A stretch of DNA of 64,000 nucleotides from positions 30,662-94,661 of the forward strand of contig CANPZC010000008.1 of NCBI GenBank assembly GCA_947589355.1. The letters run 5' to 3'. The translations under genes and the position numbers were made by a program. Below, one piece after another: positions 49,901-58,151 of the stretch (within the stretch, counting starts at the first letter, position 1; each line of letters opens with the position of its first letter). The notes below the pieces were generated by a model. It made no database searches, was not told the DNA's origin, and saw nothing but the letters and a program-made list of their open reading frames with translations. This DNA comes from an uncultured Clostridia bacterium (GTDB lineage: Bacteria > Bacillota > Clostridia > Oscillospirales > Ruminococcaceae).

Positions 49901-50626
49901 TCACCCCGTATACTTTATTCTGTTTTCTGTACGCGTTATTTCAGTAAACACCCACGAACGCTCCATGAGCATATTCGGCAGCTTTTCGCCGCAGAACTCA
50001 CACCGCTGAGCCTCATACTCGCTTACCGGCGCGCCGCAGTGTGGGCATTTAAGAGTTTTTCTGTTGGTATTTTCTCTGTACACATAGCTGTATTTAAAGC
50101 TGTATGTACAGTTATAGGGCGTTATCATTTTGCCGTTATTCATATTCATCTCGGCAAAGGCAAGACCGAACAAAGAGACTTCCTGCGCCTGAACTATATA
50201 TCTTGTAAAGGCAACTTTTGTTACATTTACATCGGAATAGCCTACCTTAGCTTTCATCGCCTCAAACTGCGCGGTAGTTATAACAGACTTAGCGCAGAAA
50301 TCTTTCAAAACATCGAAGCCGTTGTTCCCCTGCCCTGTTGCAGCTATATATTTTGCCATATATTTTTTGATATTCTCGGTCTCGGCGTTCTCGTCAAAGC
50401 CCTCTACCGCCTGTGAAACGGGCAGCTGAACCGAAACTGTTTTTATATTCGCGCTGCGGTCATCAGAAGTAAGCACAAACTCAGGCTTGGCATTTTGCGG
50501 CTGCGTGTTCATATTTGGGATATTTGGCGGAAAGAAATTTTCGTTATCGTTGTTCTTTTTATTCTTCTCTGAAACTATGACAATGACAACGACGACCGCG
50601 AAAGCAATAAACGCCAGAAATTCCAT
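49901..50626 (-). CDS. Membrane-anchored Tim44-like zinc-ribbon protein (YdjH-like, copy 2)
   Basis: The 241-residue protein has an N-terminal membrane helix (EFLAFIAFAVVVVIVIVSEK), an Asn-rich linker, a Tim44-like domain (about 75-190), then a zinc ribbon CPHCGAPVSEYEAQRCEFCG and the end ERSWVFTEITRTE. YdjH of B. subtilis has this layout. It begins 8 bases after the previous stop, in one operon. Confidence 0.72.
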   Translation of the reverse strand: MEFLAFIAFAVVVVIVIVSEKNKKNNDNENFFPPNIPNMNTQPQNAKPEFVLTSDDRSANIKTVSVQLPVSQAVEGFDENAETENIKKYMAKYIAATGQGNNGFDVLKDFCAKSVITTAQFEAMKAKVGYSDVNVTKVAFTRYIVQAQEVSLFGLAFAEMNMNNGKMITPYNCTYSFKYSYVYRENTNRKTLKCPHCGAPVSEYEAQRCEFCGEKLPNMLMERSWVFTEITRTENRIKYTG

Positions 50627-50634
50627 AAGTCACC

Positions 50635-51345
50635 TCAACACTTTTTAATATCGGTTACCTTCCACGTTCTGTCAAGCACTATGGCTTCCTCGTGGACATC
50701 GAGCTTATAGTCGCAGTAGGGGCAGTTGCCTCTGTCTAGCGATTCTATAGGCGCGCCGCAGTTGGGGCACTTCATGCTGCTTATTTCCTGATGTCCGCTG
50801 TAGTCTTCAAGAAAATACGAATAATCGACTTCATACTTTTCCTGAGAGCGGTTGCTTCTGCCGTTATATCTATATTCTACCGCAAGCTGAAAAACAACTG
50901 TGGCATCATACTCGGAAGTTCTGTAATCGGAAATAACTACCTTATGCACCTTGGCATCGGCAAACTTGCCTGCTGTTGGCGCTTGGGCGATTATCATCTC
51001 ACAAAACTGACGTGAACAGTTTTTCTGAAAGCTCGAAGCGGTCGCTTTTCCTGCTGTCATCGCGGCAAAATAATCAAGCGCGAACGACTTTACATAGCTT
51101 TTCATAAGCCGAGGGTCAAACTCGGGAAAGTCTGCCTTTATCTTAGGCAGCACAACGCCCTCAACGCCCATAAGGCTTTTTGGGGTATTCTCCACCTCGT
51201 CAGAAGCTTCTTTAACGCTTTTTACAACTGCTGACAGGCTGCCCATATGCTTATGCACCACAGCCATTACAACAAGCGCTATTGTTACAATTATGGCAAG
51301 CAGCACGGCTATGATCACGCCGACTGTTATCAATATTGTTCTCAA
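50635..51345 (-). CDS. Membrane-anchored Tim44-like zinc-ribbon protein (YdjH-like, copy 1)
   Basis: The 236-residue protein has an N-terminal membrane helix (ILITVGVIIAVLLAIIVTIA), a Tim44-like domain (about 70-190, KADFPEFDPRLMKSYVKSFA), and a zinc ribbon CPNCGAPIESLDRGNCPYC, ending VLDRTWKVTDIKKC. It is the copy most like YdjH in the order YdjG-YdjH. The zinc ribbon probably mediates complex assembly. Confidence 0.75.
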   Translation of the reverse strand: MRTILITVGVIIAVLLAIIVTIALVVMAVVHKHMGSLSAVVKSVKEASDEVENTPKSLMGVEGVVLPKIKADFPEFDPRLMKSYVKSFALDYFAAMTAGKATASSFQKNCSRQFCEMIIAQAPTAGKFADAKVHKVVISDYRTSEYDATVVFQLAVEYRYNGRSNRSQEKYEVDYSYFLEDYSGHQEISSMKCPNCGAPIESLDRGNCPYCDYKLDVHEEAIVLDRTWKVTDIKKC

Positions 51346-51363
51346 TGGTCACACCGCCGTATG

Positions 51364-52437
51364 TCAAAGTAATATCATCATGATTATAAATGCCAGTATG
51401 CCGGGTATGCCCGAAAAGAGCAGGAGTTTCACATAGTCAATAGGAAGATTGCCTATGAATTTGCCCGTCTGACCGTTCATAGCGAACAGGTAGTCTTTAT
51501 CCTTATACTTAGTATAAAGCAGCCACGCAGGCATAAGGGCATAATCGCAGTTGGTTATCTTCAGATCGTGGTCGTAATTGCTGACTGTAATTTCATTATA
51601 ATTGCAGGTCTTTTTAAGCTCGTCCAGACCGGTGTTTATCATTCTTTCCTCGGCGCGGGGGCGGCAGGTATTGTCGTCCTCGTCGTAGCGCTCGGCGAGG
51701 TAGCCTGCAAGGTAGCCTATATTGAAAGGTTTGAGATCTTTGAAATCGTAAGGCTCTATAGAGTCCATAGCATCGTTGTCTGTTTTAGATGATGCATCGA
51801 CGGGAACTTTTTCAAAATCAAGCTCGCCTGCTCTTACAACGTTATAATACTCATAGTCGGTATACGAATTACCATTTCGCTGATAGTTCTTCTTGTTCAC
51901 GCCCTCGGCGGTCATTCTGCCGCTGAGATGACCCGAATACAGCCAGAACGGCAGGTATATGCCCTGCATTTTATCTACAATTTTATCGCAGTCGAAGTCT
52001 TTTGGGGTAAGCGGTTTTTTGCTGAACTTCTTGAACTCCTCCATGACTTTTGACTTGTCGATATGGAAAGGTATCACATACTTCGGCGAGAAGCCGCCGA
52101 CTATCTGCTCCGTCATGATTATAGGGTTGCCGCAGAAAACGCATATTGTTGCGGCTGTTGCTCTGTCGGTGATTATTTCCGCTCCGCAGTGTGAACACTT
52201 ATACTGCACGAGGTTTTTGCCTATTGTGCCGTCGGTAGAAACGGCTGTGGCTTTCTCGTCCTCGTCAAGTTCTTTATGCTTTTCTATTTTCGTTTCGTCA
52301 ATGGTATTCCTGCCTGCCGCATCAAGCTGCTCGAGCGTAAACACCTCGTCGCAATAGATACATCTCCAACTCTGGGTGGCTGCATCAAAGCCCATATCGC
52401 CGCCGCAGGTAGGACATTTATATGTAATATTTGCCAT
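51364..52437 (-). CDS. Zinc-ribbon membrane protein (YdjG-like)
   Basis: The 357-residue protein has two N-terminal zinc ribbons (CPTCGGDMGFDAATQSWRCI with YC; CSHCGAEIITDRATAATICV with FC), a large soluble domain with KPLTPKDFDCDKIVDKMQGI, YLPFWLYSGHLSG and YALMPAWLLYTKYKDKDYLF, and a C-terminal membrane helix (LLLFSGIPGILAFIIMMILL). This is the arrangement of B. subtilis YdjG, which forms a membrane complex with YdjH and PspA. The preceding AAAACTATG lacks a strong ribosome binding site. Confidence 0.8.
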   Translation of the reverse strand: MANITYKCPTCGGDMGFDAATQSWRCIYCDEVFTLEQLDAAGRNTIDETKIEKHKELDEDEKATAVSTDGTIGKNLVQYKCSHCGAEIITDRATAATICVFCGNPIIMTEQIVGGFSPKYVIPFHIDKSKVMEEFKKFSKKPLTPKDFDCDKIVDKMQGIYLPFWLYSGHLSGRMTAEGVNKKNYQRNGNSYTDYEYYNVVRAGELDFEKVPVDASSKTDNDAMDSIEPYDFKDLKPFNIGYLAGYLAERYDEDDNTCRPRAEERMINTGLDELKKTCNYNEITVSNYDHDLKITNCDYALMPAWLLYTKYKDKDYLFAMNGQTGKFIGNLPIDYVKLLLFSGIPGILAFIIMMILL

Positions 52438-52451
52438 AGTTTTACTCCCCC

Positions 52452-52688
52452 TTACCCTGCTTTTTTAGTCGTGGTATGCGAGTAAACATCGCTGCGCTCG
52501 GTTATATCTATTCTCGCTTGCAGATACTTTTCAGCCTTGGTGGCTTTATGCTTAGTTCTGCTCTGCGAGATAAGCGAAAAGGCTATAACTATTGCGACCA
52601 GAAGACCTATAAAAAAACAGCTCACGAAGTTATCACCGCTGTACATCGCAAGGTCTGCAACGGGTATTGAGTAAATAAAATTTAACAC
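52452..52688 (-). CDS. Small membrane protein opening the ydj-like operon
   Basis: The 78-residue protein has a hydrophobic segment (SCFFIGLLVAIVIAFSLIS) and a basic, hydrophilic C-terminal tail. The start is taken as the GTG at 52688, 10 bases after AGGGAG. An in-frame ATG at 52730 lies within the promoter and cannot be on the transcript. I do not recognise a family. It is the first gene of the operon and is followed at 14 bases by the YdjG-like gene. Confidence 0.6.
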   Translation of the reverse strand: MLNFIYSIPVADLAMYSGDNFVSCFFIGLLVAIVIAFSLISQSRTKHKATKAEKYLQARIDITERSDVYSHTTTKKAG

Positions 52689-52720
52689 AGCAAACACACT
52701 CCCTATCAAATACTGTATTA

Positions 52721-52749
52721 AGTATATCATATTTACAAATGTAAGTCAA
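52721..52749 (-). promoter_or_regulatory. Promoter of the ydj-like operon
   Basis: Minus-strand TTGACT (52744-52749), 17 bases, TATACT (52721-52726). It overlaps the first in-frame ATG (52730) of the small membrane protein and so decides its start. Confidence 0.85.
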
Positions 52750-52829
52750 TAAATTTTTTAAAATTTTCAGCAAAATTTACAATTTAGTCTTCTTCAAGAT
52801 GTAAATTATGATTTACCTGTGCGGCGGCA

Positions 52830-52858
52830 TTGATTTTAGAGGAAAAATATGCTATACT
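52830..52858 (+). promoter_or_regulatory. Promoter of the thiamine pyrophosphokinase gene
   Basis: TTGATT (52830-52835), 17 bases, TATACT (52853-52858), about 18 bases before the start codon, giving a very short leader. Confidence 0.78.
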
Positions 52859-52875
52859 ATTTATAGGTGATATTT

Positions 52876-53517
52876 ATGGATATGCGTTCATGCTTTTTAT
52901 ACTGCGCGGGCGAATATTACGACGGCTTTATAACGCCGCGCGAGGGTGACATTAAGGTGGCTGTGGACGGCGGTTTTAAGCTTTGCGAAAGCCTCGGCAT
53001 AACGCCCGACTGCATCATAGGCGATTTTGACAGCCTTGGCAGCGTACCGCAAAATGCCATAGTACTTCCGCGCGAAAAAGATGACACCGACACTCTGGCG
53101 GCGTGCAAGAGGTATCTCTCGGCAGGGATAAAGAGGTTTTATCTGCTGGGGGCGGTCGGCGGTAGAGATGAGCACACCTTTGCGAACATTCAGCTGCTTA
53201 AATTTCTGGCTGAAAGAGGCGCACAGGGGTTTATGTTCGCAAACAACCGCTCTTTTACCGCTATAAAAGACTGCGAAGTGACGTTTTGCGAAGAATACAC
53301 CGGGTACATTTCGGTATTTTCACTGAGCGACAAAACCGGTGTTTCTATAAAAGGTCTGAAATACGAGCTTGACGGCGCCACACTTTCAAGCAGTTACCCT
53401 TTGGGGGTAAGCAACGAGTTTACAGGTAGATCTGCAAAAATACGCGCAGTGGGCGGAACGCTGCTATTGATATTTGACAGAAAAGGCGATTTGACCTTAC
53501 CTTATTATAATATATAA
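52876..53517 (+). CDS. thiN: Thiamine pyrophosphokinase
   Basis: The enzyme turns thiamine and ATP into thiamine diphosphate. The 213-residue protein has VAVDGGFKLCESLGITPDCI, GDFDSLG, the KDDTDTLAACK motif and LLGAVGGRDEHTFANIQLL, and a C-terminal beta-domain with LSSSYPLGVSNEF that binds thiamine. The ATG at 52876, six bases after AGGTG, is preferred over a GTG at 52867. Its product is the cofactor of ThDP enzymes such as the MenD-like protein at 20212. Confidence 0.93.
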   Translation: MDMRSCFLYCAGEYYDGFITPREGDIKVAVDGGFKLCESLGITPDCIIGDFDSLGSVPQNAIVLPREKDDTDTLAACKRYLSAGIKRFYLLGAVGGRDEHTFANIQLLKFLAERGAQGFMFANNRSFTAIKDCEVTFCEEYTGYISVFSLSDKTGVSIKGLKYELDGATLSSSYPLGVSNEFTGRSAKIRAVGGTLLLIFDRKGDLTLPYYNI

Positions 53518-53549
53518 TATATATATAACACACTGAAAGGACGATAAAA

Positions 53550-54320
53550 ATGGAACAGACTTGTCACGGCGAAGTAAACGGAAAGATAGCTATAAACACC
53601 GATGCATACGTTTGCAGCAGAGAGCATCGCATTACTTTTTACGATGTGGATTTCAACAAGCGGCTGAGGCTTTCTGACATGATGCGGCTGTTCTCGCTTA
53701 TGGCTGGCGAGGACTACTACACGCGCGGCTTGGGGCACGTTTTTTTGAAAGAAAAAGGCTTTGCGTTTTTGGTATCTAAGATAGTATACAAGATATACAG
53801 GCTGCCGACTTTAGAAGAAGAAGTGGTTCTGAAAACGTGGGTGGAAGAGATAAAAGGCGCGAAATTTGTGCGCGGATATGAAATGGTATCACGCGAGGGG
53901 GAGCAGCTTGTTATAGGTCAGGCGGTGTGGATATGCGTAAACCCCGACACCAAAAAGATAGTGCGGCCGAGAGATTTTCCTTGGTGCGGTGATGCTATGC
54001 CGCGCGAGGATATGCCCGTTCACTACAGAGAGATAAAAGTTCCCGAGGTACACCCGATAAGCGACTACGTTGTACCATACCACGCGATAGACTACAACGG
54101 ACATCTTAACAACACCGACTATGGCGATGTTATTATGAACGCGCTGCCTGCCGACGAGCTTGGCAAGGATATTGACGAATTCACGCTGTGTTATCAGCAC
54201 GAGGCATACATGGGCGAGACGGTAAACCTGTTCAGGGGCGACCCTGACGAGAAGACGACTGTAATAGTCGGCAGGGTCGGCGAGCGCAAATGCTTTGAGA
54301 GCGAGATAATCTACAAATAA
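53550..54320 (+). CDS. Acyl-ACP thioesterase
   Basis: The 256-residue protein has two hotdog domains: YDVDFNKRLRLSDMMRLFSL followed by MAGEDYY, and the catalytic-type DYNGHLNNTDYGD (Asp/Asn/His) in the second half. It releases fatty acids from acyl carrier protein and belongs to the FatA/bacterial TE group, where clostridial members show varied chain-length preference. It follows thiN with an AAAGGACG site and is followed within 13 bases by an amidohydrolase, so the three may be cotranscribed. Confidence 0.9.
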   Translation: MEQTCHGEVNGKIAINTDAYVCSREHRITFYDVDFNKRLRLSDMMRLFSLMAGEDYYTRGLGHVFLKEKGFAFLVSKIVYKIYRLPTLEEEVVLKTWVEEIKGAKFVRGYEMVSREGEQLVIGQAVWICVNPDTKKIVRPRDFPWCGDAMPREDMPVHYREIKVPEVHPISDYVVPYHAIDYNGHLNNTDYGDVIMNALPADELGKDIDEFTLCYQHEAYMGETVNLFRGDPDEKTTVIVGRVGERKCFESEIIYK

Positions 54321-54332
54321 AAGAGGTACATC

Positions 54333-55145
54333 ATGGTAATTGACTTTCACACACACGTTTTTCCCGAAAAGGTGGCTGCAAAGGCAAAGCAGGTGCTTAT
54401 TGACAATGCTATTGAGCTTGGCAACCACATTTCGGCTTGCACTGACCTTACTGTTGACGGGCTGGTGAGGCACATGGAGCTTGACGGGGTGGATATGTCT
54501 GTTGTGCTGCCCATTGCTACCGCGCCGCACCAGACAAAGCACATAAATGAATTTGCTGCGACTCTTTACGAGGCGACGGGCGGAAAACTGTTATCGTTCG
54601 GCAGCATATACCCTGACAGCGACGACTACAAACGCGATATTGACATGGTGGTATCGCTGGGGCTTAAGGGTTTGAAGTTTCACGCGGAATATCAGCATTT
54701 CAACTCTGATGATGCGCGCATTTTGAAGATATACGATTACGCTTTCAGCAAGGGGCTTATGATAATACACCACTGCGGCGCTGACATGAGCGCGCCTGCC
54801 CCCTACCACGCAACGCCGAAGCAGATGGCTCACATACTGGACGAGATGAAGGGCGGCGTGCTTATTGCCGGGCACCTCGGCGGTTTCAGAATGTGGGACG
54901 ATGTAGAGAAATACTTAGTTGGCAGGGAGATATATCTTGACACTTCTATGGGGCAGAAATACTACCCGCGCGAGCAGTTTGAGCGGATAGTGAACGACCA
55001 CGGCGCGGACAAGATACTGTTTGCTTCAGACTCGCCGTGGAGCGTGGCAGGAGAGGAGATAGAGCTTATAAACAGCTCTTCCCTCACCGAGGAGCAAAAA
55101 AGGCTGATATTTGGCGAAAATGCGAAACGCCTGCTGGGAATATAA
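54333..55145 (+). CDS. Amidohydrolase family 2 (TIM-barrel metal hydrolase or decarboxylase)
   Basis: The 270-residue protein starts VIDFHTHVFPEKV (metal HxH), has GLKGLKFHAEYQHFN, LMIIHHCGAD (metal His), IAGHLGGFRMWDDV, YLDTSM and ILFASDSPWSV (metal Asp), and ends with KRLIFGENAKRLLGI. This is the COG2159 amidohydrolase-2 fold, whose members hydrolyse lactones or decarboxylate. The substrate is unknown. Confidence 0.88.
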   Translation: MVIDFHTHVFPEKVAAKAKQVLIDNAIELGNHISACTDLTVDGLVRHMELDGVDMSVVLPIATAPHQTKHINEFAATLYEATGGKLLSFGSIYPDSDDYKRDIDMVVSLGLKGLKFHAEYQHFNSDDARILKIYDYAFSKGLMIIHHCGADMSAPAPYHATPKQMAHILDEMKGGVLIAGHLGGFRMWDDVEKYLVGREIYLDTSMGQKYYPREQFERIVNDHGADKILFASDSPWSVAGEEIELINSSSLTEEQKRLIFGENAKRLLGI

Positions 55146-55153
55146 CACAAAAT

Positions 55154-55182
55154 GCCGTCGGGACAATGGCATCGGCGGTTTT
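55154..55182 (+). terminator. Terminator after the amidohydrolase gene
   Basis: A moderate hairpin pairs ATGCC/GGCAT or GCCG/CGGC, followed by GG-T5. Confidence 0.5.
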
Positions 55183-55204
55183 TACATTTTTTTGCAGAAA
55201 AGTA

Positions 55205-55233
55205 TTGAAATATAGAATATTATGTGGTACAAT
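55205..55233 (+). promoter_or_regulatory. Promoter of paralogue 1
   Basis: TTGAAA (55205-55210), 17 bases, TACAAT (55228-55233). It is nearly identical to the promoters at 58079-58107 and 59549-59577. Confidence 0.78.
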
Positions 55234-55279
55234 AAAAAGAGGGCAATTCAGCCAAATAATCAATGTGGAGGGTAAGAAA

Positions 55280-56566
55280 ATGTCTGAAAATACTTCTAAA
55301 AAAACGCGCAAGTTTATAATTGCGGCGGCTATTATAGTTGCTGTTGCGGCAGTGGTATTTGTGATATGCTTTTTCATTTTCCGTAACAGAGAGCCAAAGC
55401 TTGTATACAAAACGCTTGATGAAGTTATTGCAGAAGCCCCAGATGTACTTGACAAAAAGTATGAAAATATCAAACTGCCTGACACACTCTCTATCGACAA
55501 TGTGCCAAAGGAGCTTTACACATTCACCACACGCATAGATGTTCCTATTGAAGAAACAAAGAAGTTAATGGTCGATATCACAAATGCATCGAATACATTC
55601 AGCATTACCGAAAACGATCTGAATGTTGACCCAAACTCAGGTTCAATGTTTTACGAATATTTTAATGTTTTCAGTGAGATACCGTTTGACGAGTCGGAAT
55701 ACACCGACAAAATGTATTACTCACGTTCAGGCGGCGGCGAAACTTTTATGCTGATATGCCCGTATCTTGTAAGAGAGGCTTACGGCTACGGGCTGCGTGA
55801 AAAATACTACAAGCTGGGAACAGATGATATTTCAGACGTGGTATACAGCGTTTTCGGCGAGCAGTACACGGCGCAGCAAGCTATAGATTACGCAGACAGT
55901 GTTGTTGAAAAATACAAAGACTATCTGCTTGCGGACGATGACAAAGAAACCATTAAAGCCAAATATCTGATAATTGCTAAAAATGACTGTCAGGGTGAAC
56001 ACAAAGATGAGTATTCATACATAGTGAGATACGCATATTATTACGACGGTGTGGAGATAAGCACAGACGGCGCTATTACATATGCTGAGGGAACAGAATT
56101 TGAATACTCTCCTCAAATGGTGGACATTGTTATTTCAAAGCCTGACTGCTTAACTCTTATAGACAAATACACTACCACCTATGATATGCAATGTCAGAAA
56201 ATAGATGAAGACAAGTTTGTTACTCTGGAAAGCGCACTTGACAGAGCAAGCTTTATACTTGCACCGAAATTTATACAGAACATAACAGACGTTGAAATAG
56301 TATATGTTGCAAGGCAGGACTTTACGAAAAACCCAAGAGATAAACACTTATGGGAAACAGAGCCTGTTATCAGCTACAGACCGATGTGGCGGCTGAAAAC
56401 AAATATCGACCACAGCGATCAGAATTATATGCCGTGCGGCAGAGACCTGTATATTGACATGGTGACAGGTGAAATAGTTCTTCATGATGACAGCAAAGCC
56501 CGACCTGCTCTGACCGAAGATATGATAAAAGATGAAATGGGCGCAAATGATTATGATTGGCAATAA
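55280..56566 (+). CDS. Membrane-anchored exported protein, tandem paralogue 1
   Basis: The 428-residue protein has a basic N-terminus, one membrane helix (about 12-35) and a large outside domain. Features shared by all four paralogues include TLDEVIAEAPDVLD, PKELYTFTT, DDISDVxYxVxGEQYxAQxA, VTLESALDRAS, APKFIQNITDVEIVY, YRPMWRL, and a C-terminal YIDMVTGEIVLHD. The ending resembles PepSY/YycI-type beta-hairpins only loosely. The ATG at 55280 follows GGAGG; a longer frame upstream has no start support. No family is recognised. It could be a surface sensor or a substrate-binding protein. Confidence 0.75.
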   Translation: MSENTSKKTRKFIIAAAIIVAVAAVVFVICFFIFRNREPKLVYKTLDEVIAEAPDVLDKKYENIKLPDTLSIDNVPKELYTFTTRIDVPIEETKKLMVDITNASNTFSITENDLNVDPNSGSMFYEYFNVFSEIPFDESEYTDKMYYSRSGGGETFMLICPYLVREAYGYGLREKYYKLGTDDISDVVYSVFGEQYTAQQAIDYADSVVEKYKDYLLADDDKETIKAKYLIIAKNDCQGEHKDEYSYIVRYAYYYDGVEISTDGAITYAEGTEFEYSPQMVDIVISKPDCLTLIDKYTTTYDMQCQKIDEDKFVTLESALDRASFILAPKFIQNITDVEIVYVARQDFTKNPRDKHLWETEPVISYRPMWRLKTNIDHSDQNYMPCGRDLYIDMVTGEIVLHDDSKARPALTEDMIKDEMGANDYDWQ

Positions 56567-56574
56567 TAATGATG

Positions 56575-56609
56575 ATGCCGTCTGAAAAAGGCGGCATTTC
56601 CTTTTTTTT
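56575..56609 (+). terminator. Terminator of paralogue 1
   Basis: Arms ATGCCG (56575-56580) and CGGCAT (56592-56597), then TTCC-T8. Confidence 0.8.
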
Positions 56610-56637
56610 GCAGCGGAGTAAAATATAGAGAAAACTA

Positions 56638-56666
56638 TTGACATACAGAAAATTTTGTACTATAAT
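56638..56666 (+). promoter_or_regulatory. Promoter of paralogue 2
   Basis: TTGACA (56638-56643), 17 bases, TATAAT (56661-56666): a full consensus, stronger than the promoters of copies 1, 3 and 4. Confidence 0.85.
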
Positions 56667-56715
56667 AAATTTACAGGAAGAAATTTGACGAACAAACTTT
56701 GGGAGGCAGATATAT

Positions 56716-57996
56716 ATGACAAAGAATTTATCTAAAAAAACACGCAAATTTATAATTGCGGCGGTGATCATAGTCGTTATAGCTGTCGCGGCGATCGTAA
56801 CATGCTACTTTATCTTCCGAAATAATGAGCCAAAGCTTGTATACAAAACGCTTGATGAGGTTATTGCCGAAGCCCCAGATGTATTGGACAATGAATACGA
56901 CAACATAAAACTTTCTGACGGTATCTCTATTGATGACGTGCCAAAAGAATTATATACATTTACAACAACTATTGACACCCCTTTAGAGACAGCAAAAAAG
57001 TTTACCGTTGATATGACAAACAGGGCAAATACATTGTTTCAGGTAACGGAAAACGATCTGCATATCAATGTCGGAGATGACGTTTTTGAATTCATGGGCA
57101 TGAGCAGTCTGATACCTTACGAAGAGAATGAATACACTGATGAAATTTATAATGTGAAATGTGACGGCGGCGGCTCATTTATGCTGATGTGCCCGTATCT
57201 TATCGAAAATGCATACATATATGGGCTGCGCGAAAAATACTATGTTCTGGGGCAAGACGATATTTCAGATGTTTCATACAGCGTTTTCGGCGAGCAGTAT
57301 GCCGCACAAGATGCTGTTGACTATGCGGCATCGGTTTTTGATAAATACAAGGATCTGCTGGTGATGGATCATGAAAATATGGAATGTAAGCCGACGTATT
57401 TAATAATTGCAAAGAACCAAGCCCCCGGTGACTATGAAAACGACTATTCATACATAGTGCGTTATACTTACAGTTATAAAGGCGTTGACATACACACAGG
57501 AGGTTCATCTCTTTTTTATGATTACCCGTTCAGATACCCACCGACATTTTTAGATATTGTGGTTACTGAGCCTGACAAGTTTGCACTTATTGACAACTGC
57601 GGATTGCTTGAGGGGCTAAAAGCCGAAAAAATTGAGGACGAATATGTTACACTGGAAAGCGCGCTTGACAGGGCAAGCTATAAACTTGCGCCAAAATTTG
57701 TACAGAACATAACCGACATCGATATAGTTTATGTGCCAAAGCAGACACAGCAGTTAGATGATGAGGGTCATGCGATACAGGTTGACAGCGAAATAACTTT
57801 CAGACCGATGTGGCGTTTAACTACTGATATTGACAAGAGCAATGAACATTTTATGCCGCAGGGAAGATATTTGTTTATTGACATGGTGACGGGCGAATTT
57901 GTGCTGTATGACGATAACACTGTTAGAGCTTTGACGGAAGATGCGATAAAAGAAGCGAAAAAGAAAAAAGAAGATACTGCAAATTATTTCAATTAA
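56716..57996 (+). CDS. Membrane-anchored exported protein, tandem paralogue 2
   Basis: This 426-residue protein has the same architecture as paralogue 1, with the N-terminal helix at about 12-35. The first 80 residues are very close to copies 1 and 3 (PKLVYKTLDEVIAEAPDVLD), while the middle diverges. It keeps the conserved C-terminal FRPMWRLTTDIDKSNEHFMP and YLFIDMVTGEFVLYDD. GGGAGG lies 11 bases before the ATG. It has its own consensus promoter and terminator. Confidence 0.75.
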   Translation: MTKNLSKKTRKFIIAAVIIVVIAVAAIVTCYFIFRNNEPKLVYKTLDEVIAEAPDVLDNEYDNIKLSDGISIDDVPKELYTFTTTIDTPLETAKKFTVDMTNRANTLFQVTENDLHINVGDDVFEFMGMSSLIPYEENEYTDEIYNVKCDGGGSFMLMCPYLIENAYIYGLREKYYVLGQDDISDVSYSVFGEQYAAQDAVDYAASVFDKYKDLLVMDHENMECKPTYLIIAKNQAPGDYENDYSYIVRYTYSYKGVDIHTGGSSLFYDYPFRYPPTFLDIVVTEPDKFALIDNCGLLEGLKAEKIEDEYVTLESALDRASYKLAPKFVQNITDIDIVYVPKQTQQLDDEGHAIQVDSEITFRPMWRLTTDIDKSNEHFMPQGRYLFIDMVTGEFVLYDDNTVRALTEDAIKEAKKKKEDTANYFN

Positions 57997-58003
57997 GACT
58001 GTT

Positions 58004-58031
58004 AAAGACCTCTGCTAAGACAGGGGTCTTT
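58004..58031 (+). terminator. Terminator of paralogue 2
   Basis: Arms AAAGACCTCTG and CAGGGGTCTTT; part of a 110-base block repeated at 59474-59583. Confidence 0.85.
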
Positions 58032-58078
58032 GCTTTTGTAAGGCTTAGTAAATTTTTTGAAATTCTTGCAGAAAAGTA

Positions 58079-58107
58079 TTGAAATATACAAGATTATGTG
58101 GTACAAT
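58079..58107 (+). promoter_or_regulatory. Promoter of paralogue 3
   Basis: TTGAAA (58079-58084), 17 bases, TACAAT (58102-58107). Confidence 0.78.
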
Positions 58108-58151
58108 AAAAAAGGTAATTCAGCCAAATAATCAATATGGAGGATAAGAAA

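Larger units (their letters stand above)
58004..58113 (+). repeat. Duplicated terminator-promoter block, copy A
   Basis: About 110 bases containing the terminator of one paralogue and the promoter of the next. They recur at 59474-59583 with about three differences, the signature of a recent tandem duplication. Confidence 0.9.
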
